64,000 bases of DNA from Zhengitettix transpicula (taxonomy: Eukaryota; Arthropoda; Insecta; Orthoptera; Tetrigidae), in assembly GCA_037074705.1 (NCBI GenBank), contig CM073591.1, forward strand, positions 132,997,032 through 133,061,031, in the 5' to 3' direction. This document shows, one piece after another, positions 34,241-46,671 of this stretch. Made by a program: the position numbers and the translations under genes. The notes below the pieces were generated by a model. The model ran no database searches. It was not told the origin of the DNA and saw only the letters and a list, made by a program, of their open reading frames with translations. The stretch's first letter is position 1. Each line of letters starts with the position of its first letter.

Positions 34241-34996
34241 TATTAAGTTGACATTCATCCCTAAATTTAAAATTGTAGAAGCAATATTTTCCTTTCGGGT
34301 TATAATTCCGATTATACCGATTTCTACTCGTACTTCGGCTTCTATGACGTTTTTGGTTGTCTAGCTTTAAAGTTTCTATGTGTTTCTCCAATTCCGCTAT
34401 GATTTAGGTCCGTTTCCTTACTTCCCGAAACCGCATAACGATGGTCGGTTCATCTCAACAATCTTATCGGCCATTATTGCCAATTTTTCGAGGTTTTCGT
34501 CGCTTATTATCAAAATACTTCTAACATGATCAGGCAATTTCTGTAACCACAAGGTTTTCAGAACTTTTTCCGTAACCTCTGATCCCGCTAAGGTCTGCAT
34601 TCTACGTAAGAATTGGCTAGGTTTCTCGTCTCCGATTACGAACGATGTCAGCAAACACTTAATGCGCGTATCTTCGCTTTCTCGGAACGTATTTAGAAGT
34701 CTTTCTTTAGCTGCTGTATATTTATCTAGTCTTTCCGATTGAATAATGTCCCATACATGCTCTATAAATTTGGGTTCGAGCTGTGCTATCAAGTAGTTAA
34801 ATTTCGTCCCTTCGCGAACAATATTACTTATAAGAAATTGAGCTTCGACTTGATAGAACCAAATTTCCGGTTTCTCTACCCAGAATGGTGGAATTTTTAC
34901 ACTCACCACATCCGTATACTTCAACGAGACGGCTTTCTCTCGTCCACGTGCTCCATTAGAATCCGTTTGAATCCTGGCTGAAACTGCACTAATCAC
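34191..34996 (-). pseudogene. gypsy gag with nucleocapsid-like tail
   Basis: 34996-34418 encodes a capsid-like segment (PPFWVEKPEIWFYQVEAQF, DEKPSQFLRRMQTLAG, LWLQKLPDHVRSIL). A stop separates it from 34391-34191, which has a Cys-rich tail (YCFYNFKF...CQLNKCKQPCSW) resembling a degenerate zinc knuckle. Confidence 0.8.
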
Positions 34997-35015
34997 GTCG
35001 GGGTCACCAATTTTT
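34997..35015 (-). promoter_or_regulatory. Candidate primer-binding site of the gypsy element
   Basis: Next to the truncated 5' LTR the minus strand reads TTGGTGACCCCGACGTGAT, in the position expected for a tRNA primer-binding site. The tRNA was not determined. Confidence 0.5.
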
Positions 35016-35104
35016 ATAGGGGGTTGTTTGGCTTTTTAAATAAATACACCAATTAATTATTCACCCCCACATATTTTTATTCATGAATATATCGTATTTA
35101 AATT

Positions 35105-35550
35105 TTACTTTACAGGTTCTTTTTGGTTATTCCGATGCTGACTATGCCAGAGATTAGCAAACTCGAATAAATATCACAGGCTTCATTGTAACAATAGTGT
35201 TCCTGTCTCCTGGGCATCAAGACAGCAGCTTATTGTTGCAATATCAACAACTGAAGCATTGCTGTTTCCAGAGATACAAAAACACTTATGTTTCTCAGGA
35301 GTTTTCTTGAAGAACTCGATGGACAGTCCACCAACATTACACTCAATGTTAACAGTGTGTCATACACCTGGTGAAGAATGGAATTTTGAATAGTAAATCT
35401 AAACATATAAACATTAGATTTCATTGTATAAAAGAAAAGGTTGATGATCATTTGAAACTTAATTATTGTGCAGCTAGTTCACAAAAAGATGATTTGCTTA
35501 CAAAACCTTTGAATACTACTAAATTTAACAACTTAAAAAACAAATAGCCA
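35105..35550 (+). pseudogene. Ty1/copia RNase H and C-terminal fragment
   Basis: The plus strand reads FGYSDADYARD near 35128, ITGFIVT near 35178, and later HINIRFHCIKEKVDDHLKLN and DDLLTKPLNTTKFNNLKNK ending in TAG at 35545-35547. This is the standard order at the end of copia pol (…DADYAGD…, IDIRYHFIRE…, DILTKPL…). A frame break and stops lie in the middle. Confidence 0.75.
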
Positions 35551-35632
35551 CCGAAATAAGTTTGGAAATATTATGTGTTATAAAACTAGACAAAGAGACA
35601 ACTGATAGAGAACAATGACAATTACAGCAGGG

Positions 35633-35850
35633 TGTTAACTATTAATATTGTTGCATAATTGTCATTGTGGCAGTACTGTGAAAGACGGGAACAGTTTGTC
35701 TGTATTCTTTGACTAACTTTGTGTTATATCTTGCTGTTGTGATAATGTTCCCTTTTGCTGAATATATACTAATAAAAAAAACATCTAAAAACTAATAATG
35801 GCAAGTTAGTTTCCAAATGTTAAATAAATGTATTTGTAAAGATCACTAAT
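35633..35850 (+). repeat. Candidate copia LTR start
   Basis: After the copia stop and a polypurine-like 'acagcaggg', TGTTAACT begins a region with AATAAA-like sequence near 35770. The right end was not located. Confidence 0.3.
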
Positions 35851-35999
35851 AGTTTTATATTGTATGTAACAATAAGTCTTATTCTCAGTATGTAAATCCT
35901 GGACACCAAGTTTGAAGTTTCTTCAAGCATTTCAGAGTTATGCTGAAATATACACATGTGTGGGTGAGTAAATATGTAATAACATTTAGATACGAAGGA

Positions 36000-36150
36000 G
36001 AGTCAGTGAAGTCAACTTACCCTGAAATCAATAGTTAGTCCAGTCAGGCTGAGGAAAATAATCAAATTTTCCCCAGCCCGACTGGACCAACTTGATTTCA
36101 GGATAAGTCAACTTCGCTCTCTCTCTTTCCTATCTAAATGTGTTATTTAA
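36000..36150. repeat. Palindromic fold-back relic
   Basis: 'gtcaacttaccctgaaatcaatag.tagtccagtcaggctg' is mirrored by 'cagcccgactggaccaactt.gatttcagg.taagtcaac'. The outer part shares 'ctatctaaatgtgtta' with the reverse of the fold-back copy at 20145. Confidence 0.65.
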
Positions 36151-36154
36151 TTTG

Positions 36155-36445
36155 ACCTCATCAAATTTTCCTCGGGTGTTTTATATATCGTAACGCATGT
36201 ATTTAGGTTTAAGTTTTTCTGTCTCGGAAGTGTTGTTTGCTGTGGTCTTGAGAATTCGAAACTGTGCACGTGTGTGGGGGTGGAGGAGATAAATATTTCC
36301 ATCCAAGTAATTTTGTGTCCTGTCTCGATTGTTGGCCTCAACATGACAGAATAGTTAGCCATTGTTGACTACGGAACTGCAGCTGCATGCTATAAATCTT
36401 GTGATAATGGAAGAATCAGTCAACTGGCATTTTGACAAAGTTTTC
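36155..36445 (+). repeat. Fragment of the (TA)n-associated LTR family
   Basis: 'gtaattttgtgtcctgtctcgat', 'catgacag.atagttagc' and 'ggaactgcagctgca' follow the order of elements A and C upstream of their TATA-like region. Not flanked by (TA)n. Confidence 0.55.
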
Positions 36446-36954
36446 TAACAATGAAAAAAGTAAAAAAATGGAAGGATATAAGCTTTTGAAAGGACAGTTG
36501 TTCTGCGCTCACCACAGCTGGTGGATGTGATTAAGCGAGGCTCCGTAAAGTTGTTGTCTCTGATATAGTTCGAGGCAGAATCGTCGTGAGAAAGGGGCCA
36601 CAATTTTTTAATGAAGAGTTCACAGAATAGCACCACACAATTTAGTACAACAGGCTTGCCAGCATTCAATCCCGGAGGCCGACACCTTAGCCAGCCCCCT
36701 GAGTCAACACTGCACCGGCTGTGAGATACGGAGACGTTGGTACAAGAGCTACAGCAGGCAACACAAAACAGAATAGCAGTACGCATTTGGTATGGGCAGC
36801 AGATCTCTTCTATGTAAAAACCACAAGTGCCTGAGATAAGAGTTTTCATGTTTAACTTTAATAAACTTATATAAAATTTCTTTATTGGTCAAATATTTAT
36901 TTTGATTTAACGTAAAAACCCAGCCCACAAAATAATTCTTTAAAATATATATAA

Positions 36955-37090
36955 AACACATTAGGATAGGAAATAGAGACAACAATTCTGAATGTAGATG
37001 GACCAGTCTGACATAGACTGTGCTCAAATTTTCGAGAGCCTGCGCCCCCTTCGCCAGGAAGGAAGATCCAAACTGCGTGCCGGCTGGACA
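36955..37090. repeat. Fold-back family copy with hammerhead-like core
   Basis: Shares 'acacattaggatag.aaa.agagacaa', 'caaattttcgagagcc' and 'ccaggaaggaagatc' with the 20125-20304 copy. Confidence 0.6.
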
Positions 37091-37099
37091 CGAATTGAT

Positions 37100-37850
37100 T
37101 AATTCAAATTAAAGCCCAACAGCCATTAGACAACAACAATCGACACCCAACAAAGTCAACAACACTCTGTCTCTCTCTTAAGGAAAGTTCACAGCAATGA
37201 AAAAAGAAATAAATGAAACATACATACGTTCCCACATACAAACAAACACATTGAATTAAAGGAAAGAATAATAAGTTAAAAAGTAAAAGAATGATAATAG
37301 GGAAAGGATAAACCAGAATGATTAATAGTAATCATACAATGATACAAAAATAAATGAAAAATACATCGGCACATACATACATATTAACAAACACATTAGA
37401 ATGGAAGGTAAATGGCAAAGAAAAGGATAGGCAGTAAAAAGTAAAAGAATGAGAATAGGAAAATTAGGAAGTGATCATTATAATAGTAATCACTATAACA
37501 ATTATCATAATATTATGCTGAAACAAGATTTCAACACATCATCACAATCAGTGCCATAAAGACGATTATAATAAAATTAGAGGATGTTGAGTCCAGGACT
37601 TTGCCTAGATTGCAATATATGCTGGAATACTAATAATATAGGTCCAGTAAAAACATAGGTTATTACATTTTTTGTTATATTAAATCTGTTATTAGAATTA
37701 TGTGCCTAACCTGCTTTTTGGAATATTTAATAATGAAAGCAAGAATGCTAATCATTTCTAATATCTCTATGTGTATATATATAAACAATTGTAAAGAAAC
37801 TTTGGTCAGTTGTTGTGCGCACCCACATGTAGGTTTTAGAAGCATTAGGT
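37100..37850. other. No gene recognised
   Basis: A-rich sequence with an internal duplication: 'aataaatgaaa.atacat...cacatacatac' and 'gaaaggataa...agtaaaagaatga.aatagg' occur at about 37200-37310 and again at 37350-37460. Confidence 0.4.
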
Positions 37851-39119
37851 AACTCTCAATGGAGTTGAAATGTTAAAACACGCTATAAAGTAATATAGCG
37901 ATATTAGTGTCAATTAATCCCCTATGCACTCCTAAACCATTTATCCAATTATGATTAAACTTTGGTGAGGTATTATGCACACGTCCATGTAGGTTTCTGT
38001 AGACCTTTCGAAATGGTAGGTAACTCCTGAGGGATAAATTTTAAAACATGCTAAAACGACGGTTTTTTGCTTCAAAATTTAGTTTTCAGTGTCAATGAGA
38101 TTAATAGTTTCTTCTTCAGATGTTTAAGTGTATAATTTCAACCCCTTACAGCACATTTAAGAGAGAGAGAGTGGAGAGCCATTAAATAAAGATAATGTGA
38201 AACAACCGAGATAGGTGTCAAATTCAGAGTTACAGACGAGTTTAATTCTGACATTTATCATACTGGTTAAGATGTAGTTCAGCCCCTATGAGTCGGAGGG
38301 GGTGAAATAAATTTCTGTTTACAATCTTAAAAGCATTTTATACCTATCTTTAGAAACATGTTACTTATGACCAAGGAACAAACAGATGGGTTAAGAAACA
38401 CCTACTGCCTCTAAACCTTCCCAAAAGGCCATTATTAGCATCGAATAAAATGTTTTGGGAGCACATATTTGTGTAATTCTAGAATTTCTAAGTGTCTAAT
38501 TTTAGCTCCAGAGGGAAGCCCCCTTACCATATAGGTGGTGGAAGGGATTTACGAAAATGTAATGCAAGAAAGACTGAGATTAGTGTAGATTCCAGGGTTA
38601 TAGGAGTCACTAAGTTTAATTCTCACATGAACCAAGGTGGTTACTTTTATGTTCCACTTTGTGGTGATGGACGTTGTTGATGAAAGGTTTCCCAGAGTAG
38701 TTTTGACCCTATTATATTACCGGGTAAATTATGATTTACTTAAGATGCCAGTTACATTTTGGTCTCTGTTTAGATAAAGGTTGTATTTATTTACTCCTTG
38801 AAGGTACCAGGAGTAGTTTAGACTTCATTAGGTTAATGAATATTTTTTACTGTTTTAATTAATTCATCATGATTTTTAAGATATATATTTATTTTATGTA
38901 GTAAGAGAATTCCCAAATACAGTCAGTCATCATCCTGGTTTGTTTTATGTTAGATGCTGAGTGAGATTGGGGAAGTGGAACATAAATGGGTAAATGTTCC
39001 AAACACTGATGCTGTAGACGCTGCAAATATGAAATGTTTATCAAGAGGTTAGTGTTGAATCAATTCTTACTACAGGCTAATTTAAATAAATACCTGGGCA
39101 ACACCAAACACCCTGCTAG
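37850..39119 (+). mobile_element. Helitron-like element ending in CTAG
   Basis: Degenerate units contain 'cccctatgagtcggagggggtgaaataaatttctgtttacaatctta', repeated closely at 63415-63475. The 3' end is 'gggcaacaccaaacaccctgCTAG' followed by T, as in the elements ending at 53831 and 63689. CTRR-T ends are the Helitron hallmark. No Rep/helicase coding is present. The left end is approximate. Confidence 0.5.
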
Positions 39120-39505
39120 TTTGCAAATAAATATATAATTTTTTATGACTATGTATTAATGTGAATGTTAATATTGTTAATAAGTTTCAGTATTTTCCAT
39201 TAGAAAATTAGTTATAGGTGTAATATGTCAAAATTCTTTGACTCTTTCCATCTTCTTGAAGCCTTGCTTTTCTTAAAGGAACTATAGAAAATGAATCTGT
39301 ATTTCACATGTCCTGCACGATGAAAATAAATATATAAATAAAATAAGGTTTTATTTTCATTACTTTAAAACCTTTCCAAAAATGTATGCATGGCTCAAAA
39401 TAAATTCAAATTTCAAAAAATACAACACATTAAAAAATACCACTTAATATTTATTCCAAAAATAAAAAGAATAATGCAAGGCTGTTTCAGACCTCTTATA
39501 ACACA
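39120..39505. other. Region 3' of CENP-L
   Basis: AT-rich. It contains a minus-strand AATAAA near 39451-39456, about 50 bp past the CENP-L stop. Confidence 0.5.
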
Positions 39506-39746
39506 TTAATCATGACTGTGATTTGATAAACAAAAGTTCTGACACAAAAATATTACAACATTACATAAAACACTAATGGATGAAGTTTTAAATTGATTCA
39601 TATTTGTAAAAATACTTTTATGTCGGATTCTCTGAAAAATAAGTTTTGAAATAAGAACACCATACAGTTCTTCAGCATGTTTGCAAATTTCATCACAAAA
39701 ATCACTCATATTTTGTTGATAAATTTTGTTCTTCTTTTTGCAATGT
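39506..39746 (-). CDS. CENPL: CENP-L exon 5 (C-terminus)
   Basis: Acceptor TTTATTACAG; 80 codons then TAA/TGA-type stop at 39508-39506. It encodes the C-terminal helix and strand region. Confidence 0.85.
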
Positions 39747-42700
39747 CTGTAATAAAAAAAATGAAGGAAGCAGCAGTGAAATATATTTTTAGAATTAAAT
39801 TGGAAAAATAGTATTCAATTATGTCAATAATATAATATAATACATAAAATTGGGTGTTACATGTGTTTTTATTCCAGGTACAACTCTACATGTGAGGAGC
39901 AAATTCAGCCAAACATTTTTGATAAAAATTTGAGACTTTTTAATTTCATAATTTATAACTTATAGTTATAGTTAAAAATAGAATATTTTCATTTTCTTTT
40001 AAATTGAGAGTAAAAGTAGGTGGCTATCAATTCAGGGTGTGGCTTGTTTTTAACCTTAAAATAAGTCAGGAACCACCCTGATTTCACTTTCCTACATTTC
40101 ACTATTTTTATACTTTCTTTGGAAATGAACATCTTTTCAGCCGTTTTTCGATCTTGCCCAACGCTAGAGTGTGTTCATTTCTTTATGGAAACCAACATGT
40201 TACCCCATATTCTAAAATTGGCCTCGTAATTTACTATCAAGACCCTGTTTACAAAGTGTATCATCCTCCACCCTTTATCGGCAAAATCTCTTGCCTTAAT
40301 TTCCCCAATTTAGAATCATGATTCCAATATATTTACAACTGTTGGATATCATTACTACTTTGTTTCACATTTTATACCACCTATTCCACCCTTAGGAGTT
40401 TTAGGGGTGCCTGATCACTATAGTGGAATGTCCTTAACTTGTGCAAAAATTTTGGATGAAATTCCTTTACATGATCAAGAGTTTATGGAGAACATTACCT
40501 TAAATGGCATGGTGAATGCAAGAAATATTGAGACTCCCAATATCCTGAATTTAAAACAAATCTGGGTTATTTTCACTTTATTTTTATGTATTCCCTTCTA
40601 CTTCTAGGGATCCTCCCCACCAATGCCATTATGGGTTTAAATTAAACACTATAAACATTGAGAGTGACTCTCAATCACAGCAGCCTAAAAAATTATTTAT
40701 TTGACTCTAATATTAACAGTTTCCATATGTTTTTATATTACCACTGGTCACTGACACTTAATCCATAAGAAATGTGTACAAAGTTAGTTGAAATTGATCC
40801 ACATGATCAATTTTACATGCAAAATATTCACACATGCACATCCAATTTTATTTATAAAAAATATATTATAATATAAACAGACAGGAAGATTTTCATAAGA
40901 ATCAATGAATGATTTATATGAAAATATTTTTGGAATATTCTTGTCAATGTAACATCAATAAATCATCAGATGAATAAATAAATAAAATGTCTTGGAAATT
41001 ATATTATATTATGTTATAATTATCAACTTACTTTTCCCATGTAACAGTAGCATGTTTGTGTGATATAAAAAATGACAATGACCCGTCTTCATTATTTTTA
41101 TCTACTTTTGGAAGCATAAATTCAAGTTCAATTTCCTCTTCCGAATCATCACCTTCAGTTTGTACAATAACAGTAAATATCCACCACATATAATCATGTA
41201 ACATATCATAATGTGTTATCTGACAATTCAATAACTCAGCAAGTATTTTATTAATAATAAGTAATAGCCTTTTTTCACCATGAGCTAATAACAAAGGTAA
41301 ATAAACTCCATCGTGAGGTTTTGAAGTTCCACATGATAGAAATATACCACTGTATTTCACAATTTCATCATATTCCACAACAACCTATAACAGAAATAAA
41401 TAGTTTAGATACATAGAAGTAAAACAAAGTCTCCTGAAATAAACCAAAATGGTTAATATGATAAATAAGCAGTAGAAACCATTAGTTAGAGAAAATTGAA
41501 GAAGATATGAATAAAAAATGGTGTGAAATACTGTCTTTGCCGTATCCTCTTCATACTATTAAGGAGAAAATTTGTTGAGTTAAAAGTAGACTTGATTGAG
41601 AAATAAAGATATTTTTTCCTAATTTTTTAGATCACGTACTTCTGGGACCATCCTTGTAAGACTGTGTGGGCCAAAACTGATTCCATATGTGATAGCTCTG
41701 ACCCTACAATTAGTCCAAGATTCTATGACGCACTCTGATTAGCAAAGTGTCAAGTTTGGTTTCCATTCAACCCTGAATAAATAAATGTATTTATTTTTGC
41801 TAATAAATTGTAATAAATATGAGAATTTAGTCATTTGTCTATGAGCATATTAGAAATGTGCAGAACTATGTCCCACATGGAGGGAAATAGAATCACAAAG
41901 AGGACCAGACAGGGTTAATTACAAGTTGAAATGCTTATCAATATGTATATATCTTATACCTTTGGGGTTGTCCACTATTCCTATTGGAATAGTCAGCCAG
42001 TTGCCTCCTAAACTGGTCGAGGCACGGAGAAGGGAATGCTGCATCCCCACAGCAAACTCCTCTCTCGCTATCCGAAGGGTGTGGGACAAGTACCCAATGC
42101 CCGACCTACCTGATGCAGTTTTTCTAGGGTTTGTCCTGCATTACTTTTAGGCGAATGCCGGGTAGGATCCTTAAACTATAGCCCGGGGGCCCTAGTTAAC
42201 CCTTGGCTACTGTCCTCTACCTTTCCGCATCCCCCCTTTCAAATCCCTTCCTATGCTTTCTGCATTTCCTCTTTTGGTCTATGCCGTAAGAACGTAGTGG
42301 CCACTATGTGGATTACCCTATATATAGCCTGCATACTTCATCTTCTTCACACCAAACCCCACTCCAGTCACAGAAAGGGTATTAGACCTATACCAAGAGC
42401 CTGACCCCAAAAAAATGTTTCTCTGAGTATTCCTGTGCATCACATTTAGGTAAATTGCCAGGTAGGATCCTTAAGCTTTAGCGCTGGGGCCATAGTTAAT
42501 CCTTACACATCTCCCCTCTCCCTCTAAAGAGGGGCAGGTGATGCTCATGTAACCTTTAAAAATTAATCTTTGAGAGGTAGTTTCTCAGAATAGCACACAC
42601 TGCTGAAATCTTATTGGAGAAGAGAAGGGAAGGGGGCTACCTATCTTCTCTTTCTGCTTTTGAATTATATTAATAAACAGAAATATACACCAATGTGCAG

Positions 42701-45700
42701 CTGCATCTTTGTGTAGCATTTCTTCTAATTTTATCTAATAATTCCCCTTTCTAAATTTCGTAGTTAATTTGCTGATGGAAGTATTCTCAGGTTTGCAACT
42801 AGAACATTGATTCACATAAGTACAGGTGTCACCTTTTGTTGATATAAGTTAGTTCTGCATTTGAAAGCACCTGTCAAAACATTTATTCCTTTTTTGAGAA
42901 TTTTTGTTATGCTTGTTCAAGTCTTTCATACAATCTGGTTGGAAGTACACTGTTATGATTGCAAAGAGTTTGGTTTTCACTGAAAATAAATCACTGTGAA
43001 GGGAGAGACTGACCTTGGGGAGACATGTGATTCCATCTTTGGTCAGCCTTATGGTCCTTGTATTGTGAAGGAATGGATCCTATAGAAATCCTCTACACTT
43101 CATTCTAATTTTAGAAATGTCTGTTGTTCTTACTTGGAACAACTTTCCTGAGGTTAGGTTGGTTGCTGCTCTGAGACAATTGACATTCCATGTGAGGGTA
43201 CTTAATAATTATTTTTATGCCTTGTTATATTGATTTGTTATTTCAGTGGGACTCCTCTAGTAAAATGAAAATGGCACACTACAGCTCCTTATGGCCAAAA
43301 CCTGGCTTGCTCTTATCCTTTAATAGGATAAAAGGAAACCTTCTTTGAAGAATTTGTTTTTAGACTTGCTGATGAGTTCCTCTATCACAGCATTTCAAGT
43401 TAAACAACTTTTTATCATTTCTGTGAAAGTATTTGCCCTTAATCTGCCAACATGCATCGATGCAGTTCATTGAACTGCTTCCTGGTGATTTTTGAGGTCT
43501 TTCCTTGCGTCTATTACTCTTCTCTATTCAACTCAACAAATGTTTCTTCTGATGGGGAAATAACTTGCTATAATTACTATGGGTGTCTGACAGCTTTACT
43601 CTTCAATTATGGTGGCAGTTTTTATCATATCATCAATTGTTGTCAATTTCATCATTAGAGCCTAAGGGCGACTGCTCACTGTGCAGCCAGTCCAAGATGT
43701 GATGGCTTTAGTCAGCCATGAAGCACTGACTACAGCAGCCATTAGAACTGGCAAGACTGCACAGCAGCCAGGGGAAGGGGGGGAGAAGACAGTGTGAGGT
43801 TGAGGCTCTCTTCAGTCTCAGCTGTTCACTTGTTGCAGCAGCCAGACATATTCACAAACCCAAAAATTCATTATTCAAAAGATAATCTATTGATCATGAT
43901 GTGAAGAGAAGAAGATGGGAGGAAATCACAAATTTAATGTGTGAGGAGTATTCTACAGTTAAAAAATAATTTTTAAATAAATCTTTGAGTGCCACTCCAG
44001 AATTGTTGTTGAAACCAATATCTTCTTTTTGCATTGTGTTTCTTTTTACACACAAAGTAAATAATTATAATAATTTCCATGTCACTATCGCTCATCTCAA
44101 CAGTCACGACCAGCCTACAGCTCTGGCTGACTAGTGTGCAGTTGCCCTTATTGTATTTTCGCACTTCTTCTTTTGAACTGTTTCACTTTTCTGTAATCAT
44201 GATTCCTGTTTTCTTCAATAGCTCAATTCTTCATATGACAGGTGGCATGCATTGCAATGCCTTTTAAGTTTGTATTTCAAAGATTTGAGTGATCCCTGCA
44301 CATGTCTCATGGTGAAACCATTCTTCACATGGTCCATCACAACTCACAAAGTACCATTTTGAATTAAGGTTATCACCAGTTGATCATATGACAAGAGTTG
44401 TCCACTGCCAGTTGCCACCAAACTCAGTCAAGGCATAGAGACAGGTCTGCAGTGTCCCCTTGGCAAACCTCACCCCAGTCACCGGAAGGGTATAGGATAA
44501 GTATCCTGAGCATGACCTACCTCATGCAATTACTTTACTCTGCATCATATTTAGGCAAATTGTCAGGTAGGAACCTTATACTTTGGCCCAGGAGCCCTAG
44601 TTAGCCCTTGGCTACCTTGCTTTCCCCCTTTCTATGACATATGTGTATGACTCAAGTACCCAATTACTCAAATAAATTGTAGAACAAAGGATTTACTGAT
44701 ATAACTGAATAAAGTCTTCTCAGGATTCCAGACAGATAAACTCACTGATAGCATGCAACATTTCCATGAATGTCCACATCAAAATCTCCTGCCAAAGTGA
44801 ATGACTATAAACTTTTATGACGTGGACAGTCGCAGACACATCTCGTTGGATAGACAAGTTTGCCCGGCGTGAATCCTGAGAAGACTTTATCCAGTTAAAT
44901 AAATGTCTAAGTAAGTACTAATTACTATAAGTGATAAGTAGCCAAACATATGTTAACTTCAATAAAACACTCACAATACATTTTTTTTCTTTAAGGCAAT
45001 TTTTAGCAATTAAAAGTGATGCTAATCAAGCAGCTTGAGGCACAGCACTCTTGTCCTGTAAAAGGAGACATAGACCACTGAAAATTTTACAGGCATCTTC
45101 CCACTTTCACAGAACATGGTAATATCAGCTCTCAATTTCTCTCTCATTCCCATCCATATTGATAATATAATATAATATATATATATATATATATTGTAAT
45201 GCATTGAGGGAATGCATTGTTTCGGAACAGCGCACATGTTGGGAAGAGGACGCAAGGGCAAAGTAATTACGGGTCCTGTGTCGATGTGACAAGACAGAGC
45301 GGCAAGACATTTATTTCGGATGAAGGGTCTGGGCCGGCACAGGAAGTGTACTTAGGACGTGTACAGCAAAAAAAGGGCACGTGGGTGGCCGGTCGCAAGA
45401 GGTATCGGTTTAAGAAGGGCATTCGAGTAGCCGGACCCAAAGTGATTATGTTAGGGCAGGCTATTGTCTCTGATTAATGGCCTGACAAGTGGCGTATTTA
45501 CTTAGGATTTGTAAGGAGGGGTCAACGCGAGTCTTGTGCAAGTCTTGTGAGGACGACAAGTCCAGAGTAATTGAGGGTGCAAAGTTATTGCGGGTCCTGT
45601 CTCGATGTGACATGACGGAGGGGCTAGCTATTTTGCTAAGGAACTACAGCTGCAGATTGTAAATCTCAGTAATGGAGATTCTGTCACCGCGAAGATGGGC

Positions 45701-46617
45701 CGTGGGTCTTGGAACAAAAGGAAACGAGGAGGCTAGTAGTATATATGCAAGGGAAAAGCTATTGTGATGCAGTCAGCGTGGGAGAGGGGTGCTGTGAGCA
45801 TCGTGAGTAGAGTCAGCGTGGGAGAGGGGTGCTGTATGCATAGAGGAGTCAGAGCCAGTGAGAGTTAGTCAGCGAGGGAGAGGAGTCAGCGTCAGTCAGC
45901 ATAAGAGAGAGATGCTGTGGGCATCAAACTTGGGCGTTAGTTGGAGTTGAGTGTAAGCACGTAGGGAATGGAGAAAATTTGCAGCCTGCGAGATAAATAG
46001 AAAATAATTCATCTATAAACATTTTCATATGCAGAAGTTCAATCTGTATTAGTATCAAAAATTTGACAAGTCTTCAATGGTAGAAGACCAGGATACAACA
46101 TCCAGCGTCAAGTAGTGTCACCACGAGCAACAGGGATGTCCTTCACCTAGTATGGAGAACCAGCTATCGTCGAACCAATAACATGTGTTAGAGTCAGTGT
46201 GTGTAAACGTCCAGTCTATAAAGTGTGTATATAATGAACGAGCCAAAGGTTCCTGAGAAATCGTGAGTTGAAATTTATGGTATTGACATGTGTAAACGTA
46301 ATTAGAGGATACAGTCAGATATCGTTCTCTTCTTGTGTTAATAAAATAAACTCTTGTAAACTTAGAAGCAATCTGTAGAATAAGTTCGGTAATAAGTTTC
46401 GCCGATACTTCTGAAAAATTTAAAAATAAATGTTGGGTTCTTTGAGTATATAAGTTCAGTCCGTTATCAAACCCAGTAGAGACCCATGAGAGAAAGAGAT
46501 CTTTTTATAATATTAAATATTAAATTCTGTTGTAAATACTGATAAAGTTTAATAAAAATTGTTTGTTAAAGAAATATAAATATTTTTTTTATTATTTGAC
46601 GCCATTATGTGTTTATT

Positions 46618-46671
<54 letters not shown>

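Larger units (their letters stand above)
31197..35074 (-). mobile_element. Ty3/gypsy LTR retrotransposon, broken and 5'-truncated
   Basis: On the minus strand the order is truncated 5' LTR (35074-35016), primer-binding region, gag, protease, RT, RNase H, integrase, 3' LTR. The two ends share a direct repeat of about 57 bp (31199-31255 and 35018-35074) before diverging. The right LTR is cut by copia-like sequence. Several stops and frameshifts, for example at A-runs near 33035-33070 and a TAG near 32463, show it is inactive. Confidence 0.9.
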
